Below are positions 8,101 through 17,303 of a stretch of DNA of 64,000 nucleotides, piece by piece; position 1 is the first letter of the stretch, and every line of letters starts with the position of its first letter. The DNA is from Chryseobacterium gleum (GTDB lineage Bacteria; Bacteroidota; Bacteroidia; Flavobacteriales_D; Crocinitomicaceae), in NCBI GenBank assembly GCA_945862165.1, contig CAMAXI010000011.1, forward strand, positions 1-64,000. The letters run 5' to 3'. Below the pieces are notes generated by a model. It had not been told where the DNA came from and did no database searches. It was given only the letters and a program-made list of their open reading frames with translations. The translations under genes were made by a program, and so were the position numbers.

Positions 8101-9116
8101 TTTTCAGTAAGTATTTTGTACAACTTTTGCTCACAAGTTGCTTTCGCGTATTTTTCTAAACATTTTTCCAACCCATTATTACCAAGTATTACTCTCAATT
8201 TTGGATCTTCAATTAAACTGGATAAATAATTTACCCATTCTTCTTCCGTAGTTGCTAAATAACCATTTTCTCCATGGTCTACAACCTCCTTATTTACTCC
8301 TACAGGTGAAGCAACGCAAGGAATTCCAGTGGAAAAATACAAATAAAGTTTGTAACCACCTTTATTCATAGACCATTTATCCTCGGTTAATGGCATAATA
8401 CCAATATCCATATTTCGAACCAGTTCAGCTTCGTTTTCAATACTCCAATTAGATTTTTTTAAACGAACATTCTGCAATGTGAAATTTTCAGATGACCCAA
8501 CAACTAATATTTCTACTTCTGGATATTTCGCGCACAATTGTTTAAAAATAGATTCTAAACCATAAAGGTATTTCTCTGTTGAAGGTGAACCTATCCATCC
8601 AATAGTCACTGTTTTTTTATAAACTATTTCTAAGTTAGGGTGAAAATCATCTGTATTTACAGAAGTTGGAAGAACAAAAGCTTCTACTCCATTTGATGCA
8701 CAAAAACTAGTTAAATAAGAAGTACTAACAATCACTTTTTCAGCTGTTTTAATACAATTAGTTAATTTTTTACAACTATTGTTTGAACCCAAAAAAAGTG
8801 CATCATCGAAATCATAAATCAGTTTAATTTTTCTTTTTTTTATTAAAAATAAATCGAAACTAGTTAATAGCACTCTACTAACGAAAACTAGATCTATATT
8901 ATTGAAAATTAGTCCCCAAGTTTTTCGAAAAGCTTGTGTTTTTTTAAACAAAAAGCGATATAAAATAAACAACATACCACTACCTATAATAGGTCTTTGC
9001 GGTAAAAAAAATATGGAAAATTGATTGGCTTTTAAATAATCAAAATATTGAATAATTCGTGTTCTTGAGCTAGCGTGGTCTTCTGACCCATACGTTATTA
9101 CAAGAATCTTTATCAT
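8097..9116 (-). CDS. Glycosyltransferase family 4
   Basis: The 339-residue protein starts with KILVITYGSEDHASSRTRI, common in GT4 enzymes of Bacteroidota surface-polysaccharide loci. The middle has LIYDFDDALF, a frequent GT4 motif, and VTIGWIGSPSTEKYL opening the C-terminal domain. Later segments are DIGIMPLTEDKWSMNKGGYKLYLYFSTGIP and VGVNKEVVDHGENGYL. It is the first gene of the minus-strand arm and is divergent from the FkbM methyltransferase gene across about 107 bases. The N- and C-terminal Rossmann halves are both complete. Donor sugar and linkage are unknown. Confidence 0.87.
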   Translation of the reverse strand: MIKILVITYGSEDHASSRTRIIQYFDYLKANQFSIFFLPQRPIIGSGMLFILYRFLFKKTQAFRKTWGLIFNNIDLVFVSRVLLTSFDLFLIKKRKIKLIYDFDDALFLGSNNSCKKLTNCIKTAEKVIVSTSYLTSFCASNGVEAFVLPTSVNTDDFHPNLEIVYKKTVTIGWIGSPSTEKYLYGLESIFKQLCAKYPEVEILVVGSSENFTLQNVRLKKSNWSIENEAELVRNMDIGIMPLTEDKWSMNKGGYKLYLYFSTGIPCVASPVGVNKEVVDHGENGYLATTEEEWVNYLSSLIEDPKLRVILGNNGLEKCLEKYAKATCEQKLYKILTEK

Positions 9117-9223
9117 AAAAAAATATTTTTCATAAAATTAAAGAATTAAAATTCTTAAGTTCGCATTATTGTCAATTTATTCTATTGACGAATAAAAAAA
9201 TAAATTGTATCTCGACTGATAAA

Positions 9224-10036
9224 ATGATGAAATCTGGTTTTATAAAAATTTTAACACGTTTATTTCCGGATGCTTATATTCAACGTACGTTTCATAAGTT
9301 TCAAAAAACGTTTGATAATAATCTCGTTGATCAAGAGTTTGAAGTACTACACTATTTAGTTAATAAGCATTCAATCGTATTAGATATAGGTGCAAATATG
9401 GGAGAGTATTGTTATTTTTTTCAGCAAATAATTCAAGCTAAAAAAATTATTGCTTTTGAACCTATACCACATCTTTTTAAGCGATTAAAGTTATTATTTC
9501 CTAGTATAGCGTTTTATCCGTATGCAGTCAGTGATCAATCTGCAAAATCCAACCTCTACATTCCTTTTATTGCGTCAAAAAAATATGAAACACGTGCTAA
9601 ATTGGATATTCTTCCTGAAAATGGTGAAACGCGTGTCGATAAAATCCAAGTTGAAACAATTTCTTTAGACGCGCTTTTCGAAGAAAATATTGATAGAATA
9701 GATTTTATCAAAATCGATATCGAAGGGCATGAATTAAAAGCGATTCGTGGATCTGAAAACTTAATAAGTAGAGACCATCCGATCCTAATGATTGAAATTG
9801 AATTTAGGCATCATCCTCATGACTTTTATTCAGTTATAGAAGAAATTTGCACATTCGGATATACGTGTACATTTTACGATAAATCTCTAAAGTCGATGGT
9901 TGATATCGCGCAATTTTCGCTAGAAAAACATCAAAATTTATCCCTTAAAGAAAATTATTATGTCCATAATTTTCTATTTTTTCCTTTGGATTTCTCGATT
10001 GAATTACTCAATAATTCATTAAAATCTACGTTGTAA
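9224..10036 (+). CDS. FkbM family methyltransferase
   Basis: The protein is about 270 residues. It carries SAM motif I VLDIGANMGEYCYFF, then IIAFEPIPHLFKRL, and the FkbM signature IDFIKIDIEGHELKAIRGSENLI followed by ILMIEIE. FkbM enzymes O-methylate hydroxyls of sugars or polyketides, and in this position a sugar substrate is likely. An in-frame TTG exists at 9185, but the tandem ATG at 9224-9229 gives a normal N-terminus, so I place the start there. It leads the plus-strand arm of the polysaccharide locus and is followed after four bases by the second flippase gene. Confidence 0.87.
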   Translation: MMKSGFIKILTRLFPDAYIQRTFHKFQKTFDNNLVDQEFEVLHYLVNKHSIVLDIGANMGEYCYFFQQIIQAKKIIAFEPIPHLFKRLKLLFPSIAFYPYAVSDQSAKSNLYIPFIASKKYETRAKLDILPENGETRVDKIQVETISLDALFEENIDRIDFIKIDIEGHELKAIRGSENLISRDHPILMIEIEFRHHPHDFYSVIEEICTFGYTCTFYDKSLKSMVDIAQFSLEKHQNLSLKENYYVHNFLFFPLDFSIELLNNSLKSTL

Positions 10037-10040
10037 TAGC

Positions 10041-11309
10041 ATGTCAAAAATTAGTAATTTAATTCAATCTCCATCCTTTAAAAGTCTTGTTATTCAATTA
10101 ATTGGATTTGCTTTGTCTTTTTTATTGAGTATTGTTTTAACGAATGTATTTGACGCTAAAATTTATGGGGAATATGTATTGGTGTATTCTACGATAGATA
10201 TGTTTGCAATATTCTCATTAATGGGTTATAATCAATTATTTTCGATAGAAATCCCCAAACTAAAAACAGATATAGAACGTTTTGCGATTTTCAAAATAGC
10301 TAACCGTAGAAGTTTAATTAATTCCATTATTATAGCTATTGGTGTTTTACTCTTTGGGATTTTTTATCCATTTCAGCAAAGAAACATTGCTTATTTGATG
10401 ATTTCTTCCGCTTTTGTCTTACCATTTATTGGTTTAACAGTTGTAAACACTAACTTTTTGTACAGTTTAAAAGAAACGATATTTCCGCAATTGAATGATA
10501 AAATTGTTAGAATTGTACTTTTTATTGCGTGTATTTTTCTGTTTGCGCAATTTTCAACTTCCATTTTAGTGGTTGTTTTTGCATTTATAATTTCGAGTTG
10601 CATTACCTATGGTATCTCTTATTATTTAAGAAAAAAAAGGATTTCATTTACAAAAAATGAAATTTCCAATCCTCCAAATAAGTTCAATAAAACGATTTAT
10701 TTATTACTGATAATCAATTCAATAAATCTACTTTTTTCAAAGACAGATGCTATTCAAATGGCATATTATTTAGGTGCTGATTTTGCTGGTGTAAACAATG
10801 TATATATGAAAATGTCGCATATTTTACACTTGGTAATGAGTAGTTCATTACTGATTTTTAGTCCTAAAATATCCAAAATAATTGCACAAGAACGATTCGA
10901 TTTGGTTCGAAAAGAATTAAAAAAAGTATTTCGTTTCGCATTACCATTAAGTGTTGTTTTATTAATTATCGTATTGACTTTAAGTCCTATTTTCTTGGGT
11001 TTCTATAAATCAAATATTTATCAAACACATAGTTATAGTATAACCCTATATTGTGTGTCAGCTATGCTTGGTATACTTACTGGTCCAGCTGCAATGATTT
11101 TAATGTTGTCTAACAAATTAAATGCTTTAATTATTGGTTATGGATTAGAATTAATTTTAAACTTGTTATTAAATGCACTTCTGATCCCCAGTTATTCAAT
11201 TGAAGGAGCGGCTTATGCAACCATTATTAGTGAACTAGCTGTAAATTTATATTTTGCCTATATTTGCTTTAAAGCGTATCGATTGAACACCTTGTTTTTC
11301 GGAAAATAA
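10041..11309 (+). CDS. Second Wzx-like polysaccharide flippase
   Basis: The 422-residue protein is an integral membrane protein with about 12 segments. It opens with a soluble stretch, then LVIQLIGFALSFLLSIVLTNVF and AKIYGEYVLVYSTIDMFAIFSL, the N-terminal pattern of MOP-superfamily oligosaccharide exporters. It ends in a paired helix block around LELILNLLLNALLIPSYSIEGAAYATIISELA, which is highly typical of this family. It is unlike the flippase at 6021-7493 in detail, so the two are not a recent duplication. It sits four bases after the FkbM gene and six bases before a glycosyltransferase-like gene. Confidence 0.87.
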   Translation: MSKISNLIQSPSFKSLVIQLIGFALSFLLSIVLTNVFDAKIYGEYVLVYSTIDMFAIFSLMGYNQLFSIEIPKLKTDIERFAIFKIANRRSLINSIIIAIGVLLFGIFYPFQQRNIAYLMISSAFVLPFIGLTVVNTNFLYSLKETIFPQLNDKIVRIVLFIACIFLFAQFSTSILVVVFAFIISSCITYGISYYLRKKRISFTKNEISNPPNKFNKTIYLLLIINSINLLFSKTDAIQMAYYLGADFAGVNNVYMKMSHILHLVMSSSLLIFSPKISKIIAQERFDLVRKELKKVFRFALPLSVVLLIIVLTLSPIFLGFYKSNIYQTHSYSITLYCVSAMLGILTGPAAMILMLSNKLNALIIGYGLELILNLLLNALLIPSYSIEGAAYATIISELAVNLYFAYICFKAYRLNTLFFGK

Positions 11310-11315
11310 TAAAAG

Positions 11316-12449
11316 ATGAAAATTGCAGTAATAGAAGTGGAATGTCATGCAGAAGTATTGCGTTCTACTATCCTACTATTCTCTAAAATATCTAATTATC
11401 AATTAACCATTTTCACAACTCTTGATATTCTTACAGAAGCTGGATTTTCGGAGGAATCTAGTGATAGTCTAAATTTGATTTTAAAAAAATCAAATGAAAC
11501 GGATAGTACTTTTTTTCAGCGAAATATAGAACTAATAAACAAGCATAATTACCTCTTGATAAACACCTTACAACGAAAGTTTTATATATACAACAACTTA
11601 AAAATCAATATACCAATTGCATTACGCGTGCATAATTCTCACTTTTTTTGGTCAGGGATATTTCAAAATAAAAAATATAGTTTAACCAAGTATAAATTAC
11701 TCATCAAAGAAATTTATAAGTTTGAATTTTTACAACGGAAAAAATTTCTTCAGAAAGTGGATTATTTCTTTTTCCCTTCTGAAAAGAGTTTAGAGTTTGC
11801 GGTTAAGCACTATACAACGCTTAAATCAAAAGCACATTTGTTCCCATTGAATTTTCAAAACAATAGTTCAAAAGTTTCCGAAACAAAAATTAAAACAATT
11901 GTTGTTCCTGGAAAAGTGGATCCTTTACGAAAAGACTTAGATTTTCTTATTGCGTTTGTTAAGATGCTTCATGAAAAACCTATTGATTTCGCAATTAATT
12001 TGGTGTTTTTAGGTGTTACTGAGGGAGAAATCGCTAATCATTTTATGGAAAATCTGAAGATATATTCTTCCGTACATTTAAACATTATAAGTTTCCCAAA
12101 CATTGTATCTGCAGAAACGTACGCAACATATTTATTAAGTTGTGACCTAATTCTTTGTCCCATATTTACAAATACTGTTTTTCAACTTTCCAAAGAAATT
12201 TATGGTAAAACAAAGGTTTCTGGGGGGGTAAATGATGCAATCAACTTCGGTAAATGGTGTTTTGTTCCATCAAGTTATTCGGTGGATACTTCTTTAAATA
12301 AGCAGATTTTAACCTATGATTCGGTAGAAGATTTGTATGTTAAAGTGAAAAATAAACTTACTGATGGTTCTGAAACACCTCTCCTAGCAAAAGATTCGTC
12401 ATATCGTTTAGAAAGTCAATTTGCTTTTATTCAAACAGTTTTTAAATGA
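11316..12449 (+). CDS. Probable GT-B fold glycosyltransferase
   Basis: The 377-residue protein has weak but recognisable GT-B features. An N-terminal KIAVIEVECHAEVLRSTILLF strand-helix resembles the acceptor domain, ALRVHNSHFFW resembles a GT4 acceptor-side motif, and TIVVPGKVDPLRKDLDFLI opens a second Rossmann half. LILCPIFTNTVFQLSKEIYG fills the place of the nucleotide-sugar site, although the usual E(x7)E motif is not clear. Context strongly supports a role in glycan assembly: it follows a flippase gene and overlaps the next gene by four bases (ATGA). The specific reaction is unknown, and the family assignment is weaker than for the other two transferases. Confidence 0.6.
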   Translation: MKIAVIEVECHAEVLRSTILLFSKISNYQLTIFTTLDILTEAGFSEESSDSLNLILKKSNETDSTFFQRNIELINKHNYLLINTLQRKFYIYNNLKINIPIALRVHNSHFFWSGIFQNKKYSLTKYKLLIKEIYKFEFLQRKKFLQKVDYFFFPSEKSLEFAVKHYTTLKSKAHLFPLNFQNNSSKVSETKIKTIVVPGKVDPLRKDLDFLIAFVKMLHEKPIDFAINLVFLGVTEGEIANHFMENLKIYSSVHLNIISFPNIVSAETYATYLLSCDLILCPIFTNTVFQLSKEIYGKTKVSGGVNDAINFGKWCFVPSSYSVDTSLNKQILTYDSVEDLYVKVKNKLTDGSETPLLAKDSSYRLESQFAFIQTVFK

Positions 12450-13384
12450 ATAAATCCTTAAATATCGTACTTCTTTCAAATAATCAAATTGATAAAAATC
12501 GATGGGATCAAACCATGGAAGTATCACCAAATGGAATGGTTTATGGATATTCATGGTATTTAGATGCTGTATTTCCATCGTGGTCTGCTTTAGTTTCAGA
12601 AGATTATTCCTATTTATTTCCGATAACTTCAAAGCGAAAATTTGGATTATCTTATTGGTATTCTCCGATTTACACCATGCAACTTGGCGTTTTTTCTTCG
12701 AAAGAACTTCCAGATGAAGTACTTAAGCTTTTTTATGCTTTACTACCTAATTCGATTATTTCTTATGATTTTAGTGTGAATGCTAAAATTCAGCAGATCC
12801 CAGATGGTTTCACTTCTAACATTAAGACTTGTCAATATATAGATTTAGCATCTTCCTATGCTGAATTAAAAAAAGACTATTCTACCAATTTAATCCGGAA
12901 TTTAAAAAAAGCAAATAAAGCAAATTTGCGCATTCAAGAATCAAACGATATAGCATCCGTAGTTTCTATGTTTCGTGTTTATCGAGGGAATTCTCTAGAG
13001 AACGTAAAAGAAAATGATTATAAAATATTAGATACATTAATCCAACATGCTTTAGCGCTTAAAAAAGGTAAAATTTTCCAGGTTTATTATGAAGAAGAAT
13101 TGTTAGCTTCCTGTTTTTTTTCATACGCTAACAACCGAATTATCTACCATAAAGGAGGGGTAAATCCAAAAGGTAAAAAACTTGGGGCTATGCACTTTTT
13201 AATTGATTATTTAGTGCAAATGAATGAACAAACAAACTGTATTTTCGATTTTGGAGGTTCTTCCATACCAGCTGTAAAACAATTTAACACCAATTTTGGG
13301 AAATCCGAATATACGTATTTACAACTTAAAAAAGGAAATCGTTGGATTACTCTAGGACGAAAAATAAAAAATAAATTATTTTAA
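12446..13384 (+). CDS. FemAB/BioF2-like GNAT acyltransferase
   Basis: The 312-residue protein resembles the FemAB-like acetyltransferase group (Acetyltransf_6). The N-terminal half has MVYGYSWYLDAVFPSW and LSYWYSPIYTMQLGVFS, and the C-terminal half has LRIQESNDI, IFQVYYEEELLASCFFSYANN and a KGGVNPKGKKLGAMHFLID segment, the acyl-CoA or aminoacyl binding region. In polysaccharide loci such proteins usually N-acylate an amino sugar or attach an amino acid. Its start overlaps the preceding gene by four bases. Its stop overlaps that of the convergent bshB1 gene by nine bases, so the two transcripts must read into each other. Confidence 0.78.
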   Translation: MNKSLNIVLLSNNQIDKNRWDQTMEVSPNGMVYGYSWYLDAVFPSWSALVSEDYSYLFPITSKRKFGLSYWYSPIYTMQLGVFSSKELPDEVLKLFYALLPNSIISYDFSVNAKIQQIPDGFTSNIKTCQYIDLASSYAELKKDYSTNLIRNLKKANKANLRIQESNDIASVVSMFRVYRGNSLENVKENDYKILDTLIQHALALKKGKIFQVYYEEELLASCFFSYANNRIIYHKGGVNPKGKKLGAMHFLIDYLVQMNEQTNCIFDFGGSSIPAVKQFNTNFGKSEYTYLQLKKGNRWITLGRKIKNKLF

Positions 13385-14092
13385 CGTAAAAATATCAGTT
13401 ACACCAATTGTACGCTCAACTGTAAATCCTTCTGCGTACCTCACTCCTATTGCGCGACCCATTTCAGCCATTCTACCTGAAAGAAAATCTAAAAAATCTT
13501 GTCCTGAAATTGGTGTTGTAGGTCCCTCTTGATTTGGATTAAAAAATTGTGTTTTATAAGCTAATATAGACTGCATTTTTTGTTCATAGAAATCAGTAAC
13601 ATCCACCACAAAATCAGGTTTTATATAGCGATCTTGTATGTAATGATACACTGCTTTTGGTCGATATGCCTCTTGAGGTATACCATTATAGGAGGTTTCT
13701 ATTTTTGTTAATCCTGCTAAGAAACATGCTTCGGAAACCAATTTACTTCCTTCAGCATGGTCTGGATGACGATCTTCTGTAGCATTTGCAAAGACGATTT
13801 CAGGTTGCAACAATCGAATTTGTTCTACAATTTTCAATAAATTTTCTTTCGTGTTTTCCAAAAAACCATCTTCCATTTTTAAGTTATGACGATAACTTAC
13901 CCCCATAATCTCTGCAGCATCGCTTGCTTCTTGGTAACGCGTTTCGATGGAACCACGAGAACCTAATTCACCTTGCGTTAAATCTACAATTGCAACTTTT
14001 TTTCCTTGGGAAATATAGGAGGAAAGTGTACCCGATGCGGATAATTCTACATCATCCGGATGCGCTCCAAAAGCAAGGATATCGTATTTCAT
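13376..14092 (-). CDS. bshB1: Bacillithiol biosynthesis deacetylase BshB1
   Basis: The 238-residue protein is a PIG-L/LmbE-type zinc deacetylase. The metal motif AFGAHPDDVELSASGTL sits at the N-terminus (AHPDD), and the third ligand motif is ATEDRHPDHAEG. GELGSRGS and an R-rich C-terminal VGVRYAEGF-type segment match BshB1. The enzyme removes the acetyl group from GlcNAc-malate in bacillithiol synthesis, the low-molecular thiol of many Bacteroidota. It lies two bases after the cytochrome c biogenesis gene on the same strand, so it belongs to the carB-ccsA run. No bshA or bshC is visible in this window. Confidence 0.92.
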   Translation of the reverse strand: MKYDILAFGAHPDDVELSASGTLSSYISQGKKVAIVDLTQGELGSRGSIETRYQEASDAAEIMGVSYRHNLKMEDGFLENTKENLLKIVEQIRLLQPEIVFANATEDRHPDHAEGSKLVSEACFLAGLTKIETSYNGIPQEAYRPKAVYHYIQDRYIKPDFVVDVTDFYEQKMQSILAYKTQFFNPNQEGPTTPISGQDFLDFLSGRMAEMGRAIGVRYAEGFTVERTIGVTDIFTLK

Positions 14093-14094
14093 AT

Positions 14095-17000
14095 TTATAC
14101 TTTTAATAATCCTTTCGCATAACTTCTATTTCTCCACCAAGAGATGAACGAGAAAACTACAAAACATCCAACGGTATAAAATATCCAATCTGGAACTTCT
14201 GCTAAACCTTCTCCTTGTGCATAGGAATGTAATCCGACTAAATAGAAGTTCACACCAAAGAAGGTGAAGATAATCGCTCCATAACTCCAAAAACTTATGA
14301 TGTTAAATGTAAACTTACTTGCTAAACCTGGAATGTAACGTAAGTGTAATAAGATAGCATATACTAAAACGGAAACTAATGCCCATGTCTCTTTTGGATC
14401 CCAACCCCAGTACCTACCCCAAGATTCATTTGCCCAAATACCTCCTAGGAATGTTCCTATGGTCAACATAAACAAACCAATTGTAATCGTTAATTCTGAA
14501 ATAGCTGTAATTTCATTTATTTGTTTGGTGATACGTTTACCGTTTAATGAATTTCTAAAAATATACATAATTTGATTTAGGAAACCTAAAATTGCACCTA
14601 AACCAAGGAAACCATAACTACCAGTAATAATTGCTACGTGTATCATTAACCAATAGGATTTTAATACCGGTTGTAATGGCGTAATTTCTGGATCCATCAA
14701 ATTTAATTCAGTAACAAACAAAATGAAGAAGGATAAAATGGCTGTCCCAGCTAATACTGCCCCATTTTTACGGGAGAATATAAAACCTGCTATCATGGCA
14801 ACCCAAGAAATAAATACAACGGCTTCATAGCCATTACTCCATGGTGCATGCCCAGAAATATACCAACGCATTCCGATACCTACTCCATGATAGCTAAAAA
14901 TGACACCAATCAATAGAATAAAAGGCATTGAAATTTTCTTGAATTTTTTATCCGTGTTTTCAGTTTGATTAATAAATACGCGAATAAAATAAATCACCAA
15001 TAAAATCAATCCTAAAATAAAATAACTATACATCGTATTTTTGAAGATATTCATTTTGTTATAACGAATCTCCATATTGACCATCGTTTCGGATGGTACA
15101 ATCTTCTTAGATGTTGCTCGTTGGAATTTTTTAAGTGCATTTAAATTGTCTAATGCTAAACCGTAGGAATTTGATTCTTTTGACTTTGCAACTGACATTA
15201 AATAGCGCATGGCAAGTTTAGAGGAAGTACTGTCATTTTGCATCAAACTCATGTCTAAAGGAACAAACCAAGCATTGTTTGGATCATTTTTTAATGGTAT
15301 AATTTTCATGTAAGTCCACTGAAAAATGGAACCAACCACTTGAAAACGTTCTACTAATTTGATGATTTTTTTGTCAAATTCAGAACGTTTAGATTCCATT
15401 TTTTGATGCGCTTCATTGTATTTATCTATCCATTTAAAATTACCTTGATTATCCATTAATTCTTCGTAGCTCACAAATTTCTTCAATTTCAATGGCTCTC
15501 TTAATACAGAAGGGACTGAAATTACTTTTTCTTTAATCCAATGTGGTGGATACATGTGCATACTAAATACAGTTTGAACAGCATTCTTCTCATTAAATTT
15601 GTTTTTTCCATAAATCTTACGCAACAAATTATCACATAAAGTATGTATCGGAACAATTCTCCCATCGTAATCTTGTACTAACAAACTGGACAAATCTTCA
15701 CTATGTTCTTCCGACATGATATGAAATACATCTTTTGGAGTATTTTGTGAATGATCATGGCCAGCATGTGCGTCTTGAGCACTTACATTTAAGGAAAACA
15801 AACTAGAAAATAAAACAACTATTATTCCAATGTTTCTAGCTTTTGACTTATTAATAATCCCTAACAATTCTTTAAATCTACCAACCGGTGCAAAAAATGA
15901 CATCACCATTCCAACCATTAATAATAAATACCCTAAATACGTTATGTTCGTACCCCAAAAATCATTGTTCACACTTAATTTAGTTCCTTTTTCATCTGCA
16001 TCATAACTCGATTGAAAAAAACGATATCCATCATAATCCATTACGTGATTCATAAAAATAGTGTGATCTTTTGAGTATTTATTTGCTGTATCAATCACAG
16101 TAACATCACTTTCAAAAGATGAAGCAACATCGGATCCAGGATATCTTGCTAAACGAAAATCTTTACATCCAATTTCGAATGGTAAATAGATTTTTGTGGA
16201 TCCATATTCCATTTCATAGGTTAAACCTTCAAAATTAAACACTGTATGTTCTGGAATCTGCCCAATCCCTCCTATCAATTCGACTAATTTAGATTTAGCG
16301 CCATCCGTTATTTTGACGGTTAATATATCTACACCGACATTTTTTTTCCCAGAAGACATTTTGACCATCTTTGCATGCGGAATTTCTCTTTTGAAAACAA
16401 ATTGTTGTCCTCCAACAACATATAAAGTTGTTGGCAAAAAGGGAACCAAGGTATCATTTGGGATTTTAGTAAATGCTTCTTCTGGAGGATTCTGCCCAGA
16501 TTGACGGTACTTCATCATACTTGCCATCGGTAAATATTGAATCGGAAGTTTTGATTTCACCATCAATTTTCCATTGACTTTAGTAATGTCAATACCAGGC
16601 ATTGCGTTTTTCTTCGCGTAGGACAATGCATTTTCACCGACCATCACAAAGCCGTTTGGAGCAATGTAATTAGATTTCATACCATCGGTAACTATTTCTA
16701 GAACGCCTGATTTTATTGTATCATGAATTAAAAGTGAGTCGACTTGCTTTTTCTTGAAATCTACATACTCTATAGTTACTGGCGTTTTGTGGTTTGGAAA
16801 ATCGACATCAATTTCAAAATCATTCGTTGTTTCTTCCGATAAAAAAGTTTTTTGATTTACTTCATATTGTTTCACACGATCATTGATTCTAAACCAAATA
16901 TGTGGATCGGATGCATAAATAAAATTACTTGTTTCACCTTCTCGAATTGCCATTAAGCCTTCAAATCCAAAAAAACGTGTTACCCCTGCTCCTATCAAAA

Positions 17001-17262
17001 TAATAATAAAGGATAGGTGGAATGTCAACATCGCTATTTTCTCCCGTTGAACCATTTTATAACGAATAATATTTGCTATTAAGTTGAACATTAAATACAC
17101 TAATAACACCTCAAACCAACGTGCGTTGTATACCAATATTTTCGCTGTTTGAATATCGAATTTAGATTCAAGGATAGTTGCCCAACCTATCGCAACTAAA
17201 AACACAAGCATTGCAAGTGCCATCAATCGCATGGAAAACAAATGTGTTATAATTTTTTTCAT
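14095..17262 (-). CDS. ccsA: ResB-CcsA fusion, cytochrome c biogenesis protein
   Basis: The 1055-residue protein joins both halves of the System II cytochrome c synthetase. The N-terminal ResB part has several membrane segments, IRYKMVQREKIAML, then a large periplasmic domain ending near residue 430, and VGMVMSFFAPVGRFKELL. The C-terminal CcsA part has about eight membrane segments with the haem-handling WGWDPKETW motif, preceded by GGIWANESWGRYW and followed by LHLRYIPG. A middle extracytoplasmic region with HAGHDHSQ, histidine-rich, carries possible haem-linked histidines. It attaches haem to apocytochromes c at the periplasmic face. The fusion is the normal state in Bacteroidota. It shares the strand with yfhO-like and bshB1 genes at gaps of 41 and 2 bases. 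Confidence 0.93.
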   Translation of the reverse strand: MKKIITHLFSMRLMALAMLVFLVAIGWATILESKFDIQTAKILVYNARWFEVLLVYLMFNLIANIIRYKMVQREKIAMLTFHLSFIIILIGAGVTRFFGFEGLMAIREGETSNFIYASDPHIWFRINDRVKQYEVNQKTFLSEETTNDFEIDVDFPNHKTPVTIEYVDFKKKQVDSLLIHDTIKSGVLEIVTDGMKSNYIAPNGFVMVGENALSYAKKNAMPGIDITKVNGKLMVKSKLPIQYLPMASMMKYRQSGQNPPEEAFTKIPNDTLVPFLPTTLYVVGGQQFVFKREIPHAKMVKMSSGKKNVGVDILTVKITDGAKSKLVELIGGIGQIPEHTVFNFEGLTYEMEYGSTKIYLPFEIGCKDFRLARYPGSDVASSFESDVTVIDTANKYSKDHTIFMNHVMDYDGYRFFQSSYDADEKGTKLSVNNDFWGTNITYLGYLLLMVGMVMSFFAPVGRFKELLGIINKSKARNIGIIVVLFSSLFSLNVSAQDAHAGHDHSQNTPKDVFHIMSEEHSEDLSSLLVQDYDGRIVPIHTLCDNLLRKIYGKNKFNEKNAVQTVFSMHMYPPHWIKEKVISVPSVLREPLKLKKFVSYEELMDNQGNFKWIDKYNEAHQKMESKRSEFDKKIIKLVERFQVVGSIFQWTYMKIIPLKNDPNNAWFVPLDMSLMQNDSTSSKLAMRYLMSVAKSKESNSYGLALDNLNALKKFQRATSKKIVPSETMVNMEIRYNKMNIFKNTMYSYFILGLILLVIYFIRVFINQTENTDKKFKKISMPFILLIGVIFSYHGVGIGMRWYISGHAPWSNGYEAVVFISWVAMIAGFIFSRKNGAVLAGTAILSFFILFVTELNLMDPEITPLQPVLKSYWLMIHVAIITGSYGFLGLGAILGFLNQIMYIFRNSLNGKRITKQINEITAISELTITIGLFMLTIGTFLGGIWANESWGRYWGWDPKETWALVSVLVYAILLHLRYIPGLASKFTFNIISFWSYGAIIFTFFGVNFYLVGLHSYAQGEGLAEVPDWIFYTVGCFVVFSFISWWRNRSYAKGLLKV

Positions 17263-17303
17263 GGTATGTATAATTTGTCGTTTGTAGTAAGTCTCTTGTA
17301 AAT

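Noticed and set aside
9185-9223. TTG start for the FkbM gene
   Set aside because: A tandem ATG at 9224 fits the family N-terminus; the upstream codons are low complexity.
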